Under the pieces are notes generated by a model that ran no database searches, was not told where the DNA came from, and saw only the letters and a program-made list of their open reading frames with translations. A DNA stretch of 46,299 nt from JBNKDD01 sp050288085 (GTDB taxonomy: Bacteria; Chloroflexota; Anaerolineae; Aggregatilineales; UBA3940), in the NCBI GenBank assembly GCA_050288085.1, contig JBNKDD010000010.1:1-46299 (forward strand). Direction: 5' to 3'. Numbering within the stretch: position 1 is the stretch's first letter; every line of letters starts with the position of its first letter. The position numbers were made by a program, and so were the translations under genes. Shown here piece after piece: positions 8,990 to 17,486 of this stretch.

Positions 8990-8997
8990 CGGATTGT
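8953..8997. terminator. 12-bp inverted repeat spanning the WYL stop codon
   Basis: ACAATCCGCTAA (8953-8964) and TTAGCGGATTGT (8986-8997) are perfect inverse copies with a 21-base loop. The right arm covers the TAG stop. It lies between convergent genes (next stop at 9013). No T-run follows, so the terminator role is uncertain. Confidence 0.35.
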
Positions 8998-9012
8998 CTA
9001 TACCCACAACTG

Positions 9013-12000
9013 TTACTCCTTGCGGGCCAATACCACCCGGAAGCCCATATAATCACTGCGATAGCTCGGATCATTTCTGGCCCGGTAGGTCATCCGACAT
9101 TTGACACGCGGCGAGGTGTTCCATGATCCGCCGCGCAGCACGCGCCGTGCTTCACCGGCCAGGCCGGTATTCTGTGGGGTGTCGATTTCGTTGAGGCACC
9201 ATTCCCAGATATTGCCGCACATATCCATCACCCCAAACGGTGATGCCCCCGCCGGGAACATCCCGACCGCCGTTGTCCGGCCCAGGTTGGCAGCAGTGGT
9301 ATTAGCAGGGCCATCCCCAAAATCAGGCCCCCAGGGATATGCCCGTGATAGATCACCGCCGGTCGCCGCGAACTGCCATTCCCATTCGGTAGGCAGGCGG
9401 ATGTCCCAATCTTTGCCCAGGTTGATCCCGTTTGGTAGGGGCGAGATATCCAAACCTTTGGTTTGCCTCGCCCCACCATCACCATCGCGAACATTTGCCG
9501 TCAACCATCGGCAGAAGGCCACCGCATCAAACCAATTGACCCTGGTGCCGGGGTGGTTGTCAAACATGAACTTCGGGTTTCCGGGATTGGCCGGGTGTTT
9601 TGCCAACCCTTTCCACCAGGCCGGGTTGTAGTAACCGTCTTTTGCCTCGACAAAAGCACTGAACTGCCGGTAGGTCACCGGGTACTGCGAGATGTAGAAC
9701 GGCTCAAACACAAACGTGCCATCTACATCCTCTAATATGATCTCGCCCCCTTCGACCGGAAGCCATGCGATATCCGGGAGGCCGTCGGGATAAACACCAA
9801 CACCGGGACGCGGATCGCCGATGGCGTTCAGCCGGTCACCGATCACTGCCCGCCGGAATGCATCGGCTTCTGGCTGCTCCAGTTCATCGAGCAGACGTTC
9901 AAACTCCGGGCTGGTGAAGTTTCGTTCCAGGGGAGTCAGGGCCGGTTGTAAGCGATTCAGCATGGCGTATACCGGTTGGAGCCGTTCCTCAGGCCACAGA
10001 TAAGCCTCGTCCTGATCGTGATCCACCCAGACCTGAACTGCCTGCCGGACCTGTCGCAGCAGGATCAGATCGTCCTGGGCGGCAGCGATCCAATCCGCTA
10101 ACCGGGGCCAGCTTCGGAACAGGGCCTCGTGCGCTACCTCAACGACCGGCGAATCCCCCGCACCATGTGACTGTACCAGCAGCCGGGCATCTGTCAGGGC
10201 GGCGATCAACCGCGCCGAGATCTCATCCCTGGCTGCCGAGTCAAAGCTGGCGCGTTTACGGGTCGCCGTGCCGCGTTCATCCACCTCGATCAACTCGTGA
10301 AATACCTCCGGCAGTGCGGCCTGCGCCTCAGCATCTAACTGCTCAAACGCTGCCTGCGCCTGTGCCCCGATTGCTCCCTGTACCCCGCCGAAACCGTCAT
10401 AGGCTTCTTGAGTCAATTCCCCGTCGATGGTGCGGGCCAGCCATAATTGTTCCAGTGCGTAGGCCATCAATGCTAATGCGCCCGGTTCGTCGCCGGTATC
10501 CGCCAGGATTTGCCGGGCTAATCCCGGCTCGAAGCGCAGCCCGGCGACCTTAGCCGGTTCGGTGATCATGGTGTGCAGGTCGAGTGCTTCGGGGGCACTG
10601 AGCGGGAAGGTTCCGTTTCGGGCCACCTTGAGCAGCTTCGACAGGGCGGGGAGTTCGGCGCAGCGATGGAAGAAGTCGGCCCGCAGCGTCGCGACGATCT
10701 TGACCCGGTCAGATTGGGCGGCTTCGACCAGGGTCGAGACAAACGATTCGCGCCGATCAACATCGTGCACCCGCGTGAACAGCTCCTCGAATTGATCGAC
10801 GAATACCACCACCTGCGCCCAGTCGGGATAATGGATCAGCGCATCCTGGCAGACATAACGGAAAGCTGCCGGATCGTGCCGCAGCAGGTCGGCCAGGTCG
10901 CGATCTTCGACTTGCAAAGGATCGTCGATCAACGAGGCTGCCAGCGCATCAAAGGGATTGCTCGTGCTCTGCCCATCCGGTGTCAGGCGGAGCACCGGCC
11001 AATCAGCACTGCCGGGGATCGCGCCATCGGCCAGCCGGGGGATCAACCCGGCTCCGACCAGCGACGATTTACCCGACCCTGATGCCCCGACTACCGCCAA
11101 AAACCGGCAGCCCGGATCGGATAGGCGGCTGACCAGTGCGTCGGTTTCCCCGCCCCGCCCGAAGAAAATTGGGGCATCCTCCGGCCCGAATGCCCGCAAG
11201 CCGGGGAAGGGAGACCGGTCAGCAGGCCAGTCAATGCGATCTTCTTCTGCTGTGATGATCGGCTGGGCAGGTTTCCTGGTTGATTGTCCCTCTTCAATCA
11301 ACCGTGCCACCAGTTTACGCAGGTGTAGTTCAAACAGGTCTTCAAATTCCGAGGGTGTTTGATAGAAATTACACCCCTGCCGGATCGACCCGTCTGGATT
11401 GGCGAACGCCTCAAAGAAAGCATCGACCCGCCGCAGTTGATCGAGCCTGGCCTCAAAATCAGCCTCGCGTGGATTGAGCAGCATCTCCTCGGTGCGCCGG
11501 TAAACGATCACCAGGGGTTTACCGGTTTCTTGTGCGGCGGCCCTCGCATCCTCAAATTCCCATTCGGTGCCGGATAGATACTGGCTCCCGTCCGTTTTCT
11601 GATAGGTATCCACCGGGAGCGGTGTGCCCATCCGTGACCACAGGATCACCACCACGATGTCACACTCTGACGGGCGGGCCAACCCCTGATTGATCGCCTC
11701 CTGCGGCGTCATCGAGGCCAGCATCGGGGTGCTGTCATCCGGTTTATCCCAGGCGACGACTTCGAGAGTCACCCGCTCCTTATAGATCGGGTCGTTTTGC
11801 AGCCTGCGGATCGCCTTCATTGCTAACCGGCGCTCGTCGGATACGTCACCGGGTGAGGATAGAAACACCCGGATATGTCCCGCACCCCGAAAAGAATCCT
11901 GTGCCTGACGGTCGAGCGCGTCGGCCAGGTCAACCAGCCGGTTAATCACCGAGATTGGCAGCCCGGCCTGCTTGACGGCGATCCGGATATTGCTGCCGAT

Positions 12001-12129
12001 AGCGACCGCCGTCGAGCCGGTGATGTCACCAACGGAGATGTCCGGCAGTCGTTCAATGGCGGTTTGATCGCCGTCCGTCAGATCGGTTAAGGCGGATTCT
12101 AATTGCTGAATGGCCTGCTCATCGGTCAT
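9013..12129 (-). CDS. DUF4062 - STAND NTPase - FGE/SUMF1 fusion protein
   Basis: This 1038-residue protein is built like a bacterial NLR. Residues 30-56 hold a glycine-rich GDITGSTAVAIGSNI motif. Residues 85-215 form a DUF4062 domain (RVFLSSPGDVSDERR), a Rossmann-like fold related to TIR-type effectors. Residues 305-720 form an nSTAND1-type ATPase with PFPGLRAF, Walker A GASGSGKSS (348-356) and Walker B VVVFVDQFEELF. Residues 800-1038 form an FGE-like domain (WRLP-type LPTEWEWQFA, VLRGGSWN, GFRVV). The FGE domain lacks the usual catalytic Cys pair. I infer a defence or self-recognition sensor in which FGE senses and DUF4062 acts. It is divergent from degV. Confidence 0.9.
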   Translation of the reverse strand: MTDEQAIQQLESALTDLTDGDQTAIERLPDISVGDITGSTAVAIGSNIRIAVKQAGLPISVINRLVDLADALDRQAQDSFRGAGHIRVFLSSPGDVSDERRLAMKAIRRLQNDPIYKERVTLEVVAWDKPDDSTPMLASMTPQEAINQGLARPSECDIVVVILWSRMGTPLPVDTYQKTDGSQYLSGTEWEFEDARAAAQETGKPLVIVYRRTEEMLLNPREADFEARLDQLRRVDAFFEAFANPDGSIRQGCNFYQTPSEFEDLFELHLRKLVARLIEEGQSTRKPAQPIITAEEDRIDWPADRSPFPGLRAFGPEDAPIFFGRGGETDALVSRLSDPGCRFLAVVGASGSGKSSLVGAGLIPRLADGAIPGSADWPVLRLTPDGQSTSNPFDALAASLIDDPLQVEDRDLADLLRHDPAAFRYVCQDALIHYPDWAQVVVFVDQFEELFTRVHDVDRRESFVSTLVEAAQSDRVKIVATLRADFFHRCAELPALSKLLKVARNGTFPLSAPEALDLHTMITEPAKVAGLRFEPGLARQILADTGDEPGALALMAYALEQLWLARTIDGELTQEAYDGFGGVQGAIGAQAQAAFEQLDAEAQAALPEVFHELIEVDERGTATRKRASFDSAARDEISARLIAALTDARLLVQSHGAGDSPVVEVAHEALFRSWPRLADWIAAAQDDLILLRQVRQAVQVWVDHDQDEAYLWPEERLQPVYAMLNRLQPALTPLERNFTSPEFERLLDELEQPEADAFRRAVIGDRLNAIGDPRPGVGVYPDGLPDIAWLPVEGGEIILEDVDGTFVFEPFYISQYPVTYRQFSAFVEAKDGYYNPAWWKGLAKHPANPGNPKFMFDNHPGTRVNWFDAVAFCRWLTANVRDGDGGARQTKGLDISPLPNGINLGKDWDIRLPTEWEWQFAATGGDLSRAYPWGPDFGDGPANTTAANLGRTTAVGMFPAGASPFGVMDMCGNIWEWCLNEIDTPQNTGLAGEARRVLRGGSWNTSPRVKCRMTYRARNDPSYRSDYMGFRVVLARKE

Positions 12130-12230
12130 GGGTTTTGCTCCCTGATGGCTAATGGTTGATCATGTCACCTGTATTCTATTCGAGTCCGGGGAGATTTAAA
12201 ACTCGCTGCTTGCATTTGACCTCACTCCCT

Positions 12231-12259
12231 ATGACCACATTCGCGTTCTGTGCTACACT
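12231..12259 (+). promoter_or_regulatory. Possible sigma-70-type promoter of the degV-family gene
   Basis: ATGACC (12231-12236) and TACACT (12254-12259) are separated by 17 bases, about 40 bases ahead of the DegV start. The match to TTGACA/TATAAT is partial, so support is moderate. Confidence 0.35.
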
Positions 12260-12300
12260 GGAGATGAATTGTTCCAGAAGACTTTACAGGGAGCCTGCAG

Positions 12301-13146
12301 ATGATCCGGGTTGTGACCGATTCACTTGCCAACCTCCCCCAGGTGGAAGCAGATCGGTTGGGCATTGCCGTAATTCCGGCTTATGTTACCTTTGGCGATG
12401 AAACCCTGCGGGATGGTTTGGACCTTACCCAGGCCGAGTTTTACCACCGGCTTGAACAGTCATCAGATTTGCCAACGACCAGCCAGCCATCGGTCAACGA
12501 TTTTTCCATGCTTTACCAGACCCTGCTGTCCGATTCGCCGGGCTGCACGATCCTGTCTTTGCATGTTTCTTCCGCCCTGAGCGGGACGGTCGAATCGGCA
12601 CGGCAGGCCGCCAGGCAGATGCCGGAGGCCGATATCCGCGTGATTGATACCCTCTCACTGACATTGGGGCAGGGCCTGATCGTGCGGGAAGCTGCGCAGA
12701 TGGTACAGTCTGGCCGAAACGAGTTCGAGATCCTGGAGCGCATCGGGAAGATGCGTGACACCATGCACATTTACTTCACGACGAATACCTTGAAGTACCT
12801 GGCTGAAGGGGGCCGGATCGGGCGGGCTGCCCGGCTGATGGGCACACTGCTGGATCAGAAGCCGATCTTGAACATCAACAAAGGGGCGGTGGAATCTCAT
12901 TCCCGTGCTACCAGCCGCGAGGGGGCTATCGCTGCCCTGCGTGACCTGGCCCTGACGCATGGCCGGGGCAGGCAAAATTTACAGGTTGGGGTGATGCACG
13001 CTGTTTGCGAAGCTGATGCTCGCTACCTGGCCGAACAGCTCCGGGCGACCCTCTCCCCCGATGTGATTCTATTGAGCGAGATCGGCCCGGCCATCGGTGT
13101 CCATACCGGGCCTGGGGCTTTAGGGGTGTGTTGGTGCACACCTTGA
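12301..13146 (+). CDS. DegV family fatty-acid-binding protein
   Basis: This 281-residue protein covers the full DegV/FakB fold. The N-terminus MIRVVTDSLANLP has the ligand-carboxylate loop. SSALSGTVESARQAA gives the conserved SxLSGT motif, NTLKYLAEGGRIGRA the helix-capping region and HTGPGALGV the C-terminal motif. Family members bind a fatty acid and, in Firmicutes, present it to the FakA kinase for acyl-phosphate formation. No FakA-like kinase is visible here. An AGGGAG site precedes the ATG. It heads a plus-strand run reaching the GNAT gene. Confidence 0.92.
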   Translation: MIRVVTDSLANLPQVEADRLGIAVIPAYVTFGDETLRDGLDLTQAEFYHRLEQSSDLPTTSQPSVNDFSMLYQTLLSDSPGCTILSLHVSSALSGTVESARQAARQMPEADIRVIDTLSLTLGQGLIVREAAQMVQSGRNEFEILERIGKMRDTMHIYFTTNTLKYLAEGGRIGRAARLMGTLLDQKPILNINKGAVESHSRATSREGAIAALRDLALTHGRGRQNLQVGVMHAVCEADARYLAEQLRATLSPDVILLSEIGPAIGVHTGPGALGVCWCTP

Positions 13147-13168
13147 GGGTTGGAGGAGGGGATTGTTG

Positions 13169-13471
13169 TTGAGCCGTAAAAGCCTGTTTATCGTTCTTAT
13201 CTGCCTGATTGTGTTGACCGGCTGCGTGGCCGGGCCAACATCACGATTTACAACCGGTGACCCGGCGGGTTTTGCTGCCGGATTGTGGCATGGTTTGCTG
13301 ACACCCGTCACGCTGATCATCAGCTTTCTGAACGAGAATATCCGCATGTACGAGGTTAACAACGTTGGGCCGGAATATGACCTCGGCTACTTGATGGGAC
13401 TCTTTATCCTGTTGTCGCTGCCGACCAGCATCCGGTTGGCGAAGAAAGGCAAGTTATTCAGGAAATGGTGA
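13169..13471 (+). CDS. Small membrane lipoprotein-like protein, unknown function
   Basis: This protein of about 100 residues begins with a basic and hydrophobic signal (SRKSLFIVLICLIVLTGC), and LTGC fits a lipobox. A conserved-looking core follows (GFAAGLWHGLLTPVTLIISFLNENI, a membrane helix) and then a second helix near YDLGYLMGLFILLSLP. Three TTG codons (13163, 13166, 13169) could start it. The GGAGGAGG at 13152-13159 best suits 13166 or 13169. This type of small WHGL-containing protein is widespread in bacteria but I know no function for it. It is 22 bp downstream of degV. Confidence 0.72.
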   Translation: MSRKSLFIVLICLIVLTGCVAGPTSRFTTGDPAGFAAGLWHGLLTPVTLIISFLNENIRMYEVNNVGPEYDLGYLMGLFILLSLPTSIRLAKKGKLFRKW

Positions 13472-13514
13472 TCCGCTACACAGGAACCTCTCACCCTCCC
13501 GGAGTTGTCAATTC

Positions 13515-14012
13515 ATGAGCAATCTGATGCAGATTTTGGATTTCACCGAAGCGGATCTGGCGGCTAATCAGGCCGGGCATTTATCACCACGGCAGCGGAA
13601 GCGACTCTATCGGCGGGTGCTTTTCAACGATATCGGGTCATTTGTTTTTGGCCTGATCCTCTCCTGGCTGGTTGGGATCGTGTTGTATTTCATTTTGCCC
13701 TCAGGCACAGTAGGGCTTCTGATTGTAATCCTGCTCGCCTTAGCCATCATTACCGCGCTGTTTGGCGGTGTGGTGATCGTCTATCTGATCCGCCTGAAGC
13801 GAGACATTGACGAAAATCGGGCGCTGTTATTGGCTGGGCCTATCCAATTAACCGCCCAGAGATATTCATATTGGGTTGAATGCCAACAGCAGCAGTTATG
13901 GGCCAGTCGGCGGATCTTTGCCGGGTTCAGGGATGGTGAAGCCTATCATATCTATTATCTGCCGCAGTCTAAACTCATCCTGTCCGCCAGTGAGGATGAG
14001 CCCTCACGATAA
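13515..14012 (+). CDS. Two-helix membrane protein, unknown function
   Basis: This 165-residue protein has a basic N-terminal region (LSPRQRKRLYRRV), two transmembrane helices at about 39-62 and 66-93, and a soluble C-terminal part (about 95-165). That part looks like a small beta domain ending in YHIYYLPQSKLILSASE. Similar proteins with a C-terminal YxxYYxPxSKxxLSAE signature are conserved hypotheticals as far as I know. It sits 43 bp after the lipoprotein-like gene and 25 bp before the GNAT gene and is likely co-transcribed with both. No function is assigned. Confidence 0.7.
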   Translation: MSNLMQILDFTEADLAANQAGHLSPRQRKRLYRRVLFNDIGSFVFGLILSWLVGIVLYFILPSGTVGLLIVILLALAIITALFGGVVIVYLIRLKRDIDENRALLLAGPIQLTAQRYSYWVECQQQQLWASRRIFAGFRDGEAYHIYYLPQSKLILSASEDEPSR

Positions 14013-14037
14013 GGGTAGTTGAGGAGCGTAATCCGTC

Positions 14038-14823
14038 ATGGATAAGTCACAAATCATAACCCTCTATGACCAGGATCAGAGAAGAGATGTTGAATATCCC
14101 AACATGCGGCGAGAAGTCACCCCGAACGTGGTGCGATATGTCGATACCACCGGCTTTGGGGGAGGGACGCTTATTTACAGCCAGCTCAATGAAACCAATG
14201 TCGACGCCGCTATCCGTGAGCAGGTGAGCTACTTCGAAAGCATTGGGCAGGTCTTCGAGTGGAAAGTCTACGACTATGATCAGCCGCCCGACCTGAAAGA
14301 AAGATTAAAAGCATATGGCTTTGAAATCGAAGAGGCTGAAGCAATCATGGTGCTTGACCTCGAAGCAGCCCCGGATATCCTATGGCAGCCAGTTTCCCAT
14401 CAGGTGCAGCGGATCACGACTCTAGACAAAGTGTCGGATGTCCTGACCGTAGAACAACAGGTTTGGAACGAAGACTTTCCCTGGCTGGATCGCTACCTGA
14501 GAGAAGCTCTCAGCAATTACCCCAAACAGATGAGCATCTATGTGGCATATATCGATGGACAACCGGTCAGCGCTGCCTGGACATTCTTCCCGGAACGCAG
14601 CCGGTTTGCCAGCCTGTGGGGCGGATCAACGGTAGATGATTTTCGCAAGCGGGGATTATATACCGCTCTCCTGGCAGTCCGGGTGCAGGAAGCCAAAACC
14701 CGCCAGGTGGGCTATCTTACCGTCGATGCCAGCCCTATGAGCCGCCCCATTTTGGAGAAGTTTGGCTTTGAAACGATAGCCTATTCTTATCCCTGTAAAT
14801 GGAACCGGTCTGCCCGCGATTGA
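14038..14823 (+). CDS. GNAT family N-acetyltransferase
   Basis: This 261-residue protein has a divergent N-terminal half (1-120) and a C-terminal GNAT domain (about 125-255). The acetyl-CoA-binding motif A is visible as GSTVDDFRKRGLYTALL, with the RxxGLY pattern where R/QxxGxG/A is usual. Motif B-like ILEKFGFETI follows, so the fold is secure. The N-terminal half may be a second, degenerate GNAT unit (YGFEIEEAEAIMVLDL resembles the end of one). A GGAG site lies ahead of the ATG. The substrate is unknown. Confidence 0.85.
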   Translation: MDKSQIITLYDQDQRRDVEYPNMRREVTPNVVRYVDTTGFGGGTLIYSQLNETNVDAAIREQVSYFESIGQVFEWKVYDYDQPPDLKERLKAYGFEIEEAEAIMVLDLEAAPDILWQPVSHQVQRITTLDKVSDVLTVEQQVWNEDFPWLDRYLREALSNYPKQMSIYVAYIDGQPVSAAWTFFPERSRFASLWGGSTVDDFRKRGLYTALLAVRVQEAKTRQVGYLTVDASPMSRPILEKFGFETIAYSYPCKWNRSARD

Positions 14824-14997
14824 TCCGCGGCGGCCTGTTTTTGATCAATTTGCTCGTGCTCTTGTATTACCCTCTCAAAATATAGCTCCATAGTCAGGTT
14901 GCGAGAATATCACAATTGTATTAAAAATCCGCTCCCGTTGACCCAAATCGTGTATTATGGGGTTACCCAGAGTATATGCATTGTCTGTCCTTTGAAA

Positions 14998-15034
14998 GGA
15001 AACAGATAATTTTCAAAAATATTTATCTGTTTCC
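14998..15034. promoter_or_regulatory. 12-bp inverted repeat in leader of HEAT gene
   Basis: GGAAACAGATAA (14998-15009) and TTATCTGTTTCC (15023-15034) are perfect inverse copies with a 13-base AT-rich loop. The repeat ends 36 bases before the HEAT-protein start. It could be an operator, or an RNA hairpin in the 5' leader. Nothing else is recognisable in the 247-bp gap. Confidence 0.4.
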
Positions 15035-15070
15035 CGAATCGTTTTCTATAAATGATGGAGCGCAAAGTTT

Positions 15071-15745
15071 ATGGTGAATGACCCAGATATACCACTCTTA
15101 CTATCCGATCCCCAGGACTTGCCGGTCGATGATCTGATCGATGCCCTGGGCGATCCGGGAACCAGGGAGCAGGCGGCCCAACAACTCATCTCCGGCGGTG
15201 GAGATGTGGTATCCGCTTTGCTCAAAGCCATGCATGACAAAGATCAGAACTGGTGTGTCCGCCGTGAGGCCGCCCTCGTGCTGCTTAAAATCGACGATGC
15301 CAGCGCCCCGATTGAAGTTATGAAAGGCCCTTGTCCACTGGCCTGGCTGGAAGCTGCCTCACGCATCCGTGAAATCTACGACTCAACCTGGGTGCCGACC
15401 CTGCTGGATGTTTTGCCGGAAGTCCACCAGTTAGCCAGGGGTGATGTCGCCTTGCTGCTCGGCAAGATTGGCGATGAACGGGCTGTCCCGGCCTTGATCA
15501 AGATGTTGATCGATCCGGAAGAAGACTGCCGCACCCGGTTATTTGTTGCCAGGGCGCTGGGTGAAATTAAGGATGAACGCGCCGTCCCTGCCCTGATCCA
15601 GGCTATGAACGACGAGTCGATTGCCCGGTGCGCCGATATCGATCTGAGCGAGGCCAACAACGATTTCGTCAAGGCCCTCGAAAACATTAACACGCCGCAG
15701 TCCCAGGCGGCGGTCGAGGCATGGCGGAAATCACAGCAAGACTGA
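15071..15745 (+). CDS. HEAT-repeat protein (PBS-lyase-type repeats)
   Basis: This 224-residue protein consists of roughly five HEAT-like helical pairs. Two of them have the near-identical GDERAVPALIKML and DERAVPALIQAM helices typical of PBS-lyase/E-Z type repeats. The arrays form a solenoid for protein binding. Catalytic residues are not apparent. It has its own leader with an inverted repeat and a terminator behind it, so it is probably monocistronic. The partner is unknown. Confidence 0.85.
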   Translation: MVNDPDIPLLLSDPQDLPVDDLIDALGDPGTREQAAQQLISGGGDVVSALLKAMHDKDQNWCVRREAALVLLKIDDASAPIEVMKGPCPLAWLEAASRIREIYDSTWVPTLLDVLPEVHQLARGDVALLLGKIGDERAVPALIKMLIDPEEDCRTRLFVARALGEIKDERAVPALIQAMNDESIARCADIDLSEANNDFVKALENINTPQSQAAVEAWRKSQQD

Positions 15746-15775
15746 TTGCCAGTCCATCGTCGTCAATATTGAAAC

Positions 15776-15800
15776 AGGGGCAGTTAAGTTGGCTGCCCCT
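15776..15800 (+). terminator. Probable intrinsic terminator after HEAT gene
   Basis: AGGGGCAG (15776-15783) pairs with CTGCCCCT (15793-15800) around a 9-base loop, followed by a T-rich TGTTCTATTC. It lies 30 bases after the HEAT stop codon. Confidence 0.6.
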
Positions 15801-15857
15801 TGTTCTATTCCGTTTACATGTAAATTTTCAAAGACGATTTGGGTATTTTCCGGCCCA

Positions 15858-15907
15858 CAGCAGAATAAATTTTGCTGCTACAAATGATAGGTCTGATCAA
15901 TCAGACC
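15858..15907. repeat. Tandem small hairpins, possible dispersed repeat
   Basis: CAGCA/TGCTG (15858-15862, 15873-15877) flank an AATAAATT core, followed by the perfect pair GGTCTGAT/ATCAGACC (15890-15897, 15900-15907). Such AATAAATT-centred hairpins resemble dispersed intergenic repeats. Only one copy is seen here, and this pair may instead terminate transcription from the neighbours. Confidence 0.35.
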
Positions 15908-15917
15908 CGGAGCAATC

Positions 15918-16079
15918 TTAAGGACGTTCTGCTTTGCGTCGAAGCTCCTCGGCAAAAGAGACACTGTCCTGAATGTCATCTCGATCTGCCCATAATCCCA
16001 CCAGACCGGAAGCAAGAATCTCTGCTCCGGTGATCCCTCGTATCGCTGCCGGGTCTTCCGATGGAACTACCACAATCAC
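15918..16079 (-). CDS. Antitoxin-like small protein
   Basis: This is a 53-residue frame from a GTG at 16079 (GAGG lies directly ahead). Its C-terminal half, AEILASGLVGLWADRDD followed by SFAEELRRKAER, resembles the tails of small chromosomal type II antitoxins with a LVGLWADR-type segment. The N-terminal half (VVVPSEDPAAIRGITG) is short and has no clear DNA-binding fold. It is divergent from the Fic gene. The reading frame upstream to an ATG at 16127 is open but less likely. It may be an intact mini-gene or the remnant of a toxin-antitoxin pair whose toxin is gone. Confidence 0.4.
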   Translation of the reverse strand: MIVVVPSEDPAAIRGITGAEILASGLVGLWADRDDIQDSVSFAEELRRKAERP

Positions 16080-16231
16080 CTCACAACAAACTCTATCAAC
16101 AGTGTAGTACAGAACCGAACTTTGCATCCAATTGTTTGATCTTGGCAGGGGCAGTAGCTTGTTGTTTTAATCTAATGAAAGTAAAATCAATAATACTTTC
16201 ATTAAATGTGTTCTTGCACTGTTTAAGGAAA

Positions 16232-17419
16232 ATGATGGACGACTCTGCTTTTCTTAATAGTCCAACCGGCTATCTGGTTGAGCAAAAGAGCTTGCGAACC
16301 GGTGAATCCTACCGGGCCTATGTCCCATATTCTCTGCCACGATCTCTAAGCCCTTTACAACTGGATGATACAGCAATGTATTGGACATCGCAGGCAGAAC
16401 AGGCTTTGGGGCGGCTGGATGGTACATTGGCTATCTTACCCCGCTTGTTTGACAATCAAAATCTGCTGATGATGCAGATCATCTATCGACGGGAAGCTGT
16501 TGCCAGCACACAGATTGAGGGCACACAGATCACCGATCTGGAAGCCCAGCGTTATGAAGTCCTTGGCCCGGCTAAAGGGGCCGAAATTGATTACCGGGAA
16601 GTCACCAATTACATTGATGCCTTAAAAGCCGGTCAAGGGTTGCTTGATACACTTCCGATTTCAACAAGATATCTCTGTCGGCTGCATGAAATTCTGCTGT
16701 CAGGATTACCCAGGGGGCGATCTGAAGGGCCTCATGGCCGCCTACGCGACAAACCGGTCATCATCGGCGCATCGTCCAGAATCGCTGATGCGCGTTTTAT
16801 TCCACCTCCTGCTCAAGATATACCTGATCTGATCCAGGACTGGGCAGAGTATGCCAATGCACGGCAGCAATTGCCGGTCACGGTTCAAGCCGCCTTGCTG
16901 CATTACCAGTTTGAGACGATCCATCCGTTTATGGATGGGAATGGCCGACTTGGGCGGTTGCTTATCACGTTGTTCTTTTACAGCCGTGACGTACTGCGGC
17001 AGCCCTTTCTCTATTTGAGTGGCTATCTGCTCAAGAATCGGATGGCCTATTATGATGCTATGTTGAGGGTGAGTCAGACCGGGGTATGGAGCGAATGGGT
17101 ATCCTTCTTTGCACGTGGCATTACCGAGCAGTCTAACCAAACCGCCTGGCTAGCACAGGAACTTGTCAAACTCTATAAGACCTATATCCAGATTCTGGAT
17201 GAGGCTAATGTGCCTGAAACGGTGCACAGTCTGGTGGATGTACTCTTTGAACACCAGACCATTACGACTAACCTGGTCATTCAGCGGCTGAATGTTACCG
17301 CTCCAACCGCCCGTAAAGCGATCTCGACTCTGGTTGAGTTGGGCATTCTGACTGAACAAACCGGCAGGCAGCGCTATAAGGAGTATGTACCCGAAGCAAT
17401 AGTGAATTTATTTGATTAG
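16232..17419 (+). CDS. Fic family protein (AMPylase/NMPylase)
   Basis: This protein of 395 residues contains a Fic_N region, a complete Fic core and a C-terminal winged helix. The catalytic motif HPFMDGNGRLGR is at 231-242. The self-inhibitory helix motif STQIEG (92-97) precedes it, which marks a class II Fic protein. The C-terminal TTNLVIQRLNVTAPTARKAISTL is a winged HTH. Fic enzymes transfer AMP or another nucleotide moiety to protein hydroxyls; the target is unknown. The start is ATG 16232 after AAGGA (16225-16229); an open frame back to 16061 has no good site and overlaps the mini-gene. A role in toxin-type regulation is likely. Confidence 0.93.
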   Translation: MMDDSAFLNSPTGYLVEQKSLRTGESYRAYVPYSLPRSLSPLQLDDTAMYWTSQAEQALGRLDGTLAILPRLFDNQNLLMMQIIYRREAVASTQIEGTQITDLEAQRYEVLGPAKGAEIDYREVTNYIDALKAGQGLLDTLPISTRYLCRLHEILLSGLPRGRSEGPHGRLRDKPVIIGASSRIADARFIPPPAQDIPDLIQDWAEYANARQQLPVTVQAALLHYQFETIHPFMDGNGRLGRLLITLFFYSRDVLRQPFLYLSGYLLKNRMAYYDAMLRVSQTGVWSEWVSFFARGITEQSNQTAWLAQELVKLYKTYIQILDEANVPETVHSLVDVLFEHQTITTNLVIQRLNVTAPTARKAISTLVELGILTEQTGRQRYKEYVPEAIVNLFD

Positions 17420-17486
17420 AACAGCTCGATTTTTTTACGTGCTTCTAACACATCTGTGGTATTGTTGATGGTTGGAGGGAAGCACT

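Noticed and set aside
9013..9200. FGE C-terminus resembling the variable region of diversity-generating retroelement targets
   Set aside because: No reverse transcriptase, no template repeat and no AAC-rich codon pattern is visible in the window.
16061..16231. N-terminal extension of the Fic frame to ATG 16061
   Set aside because: No ribosome site, low similarity to Fic N-termini, and overlap with the mini-gene; ATG 16232 with AAGGA fits better.
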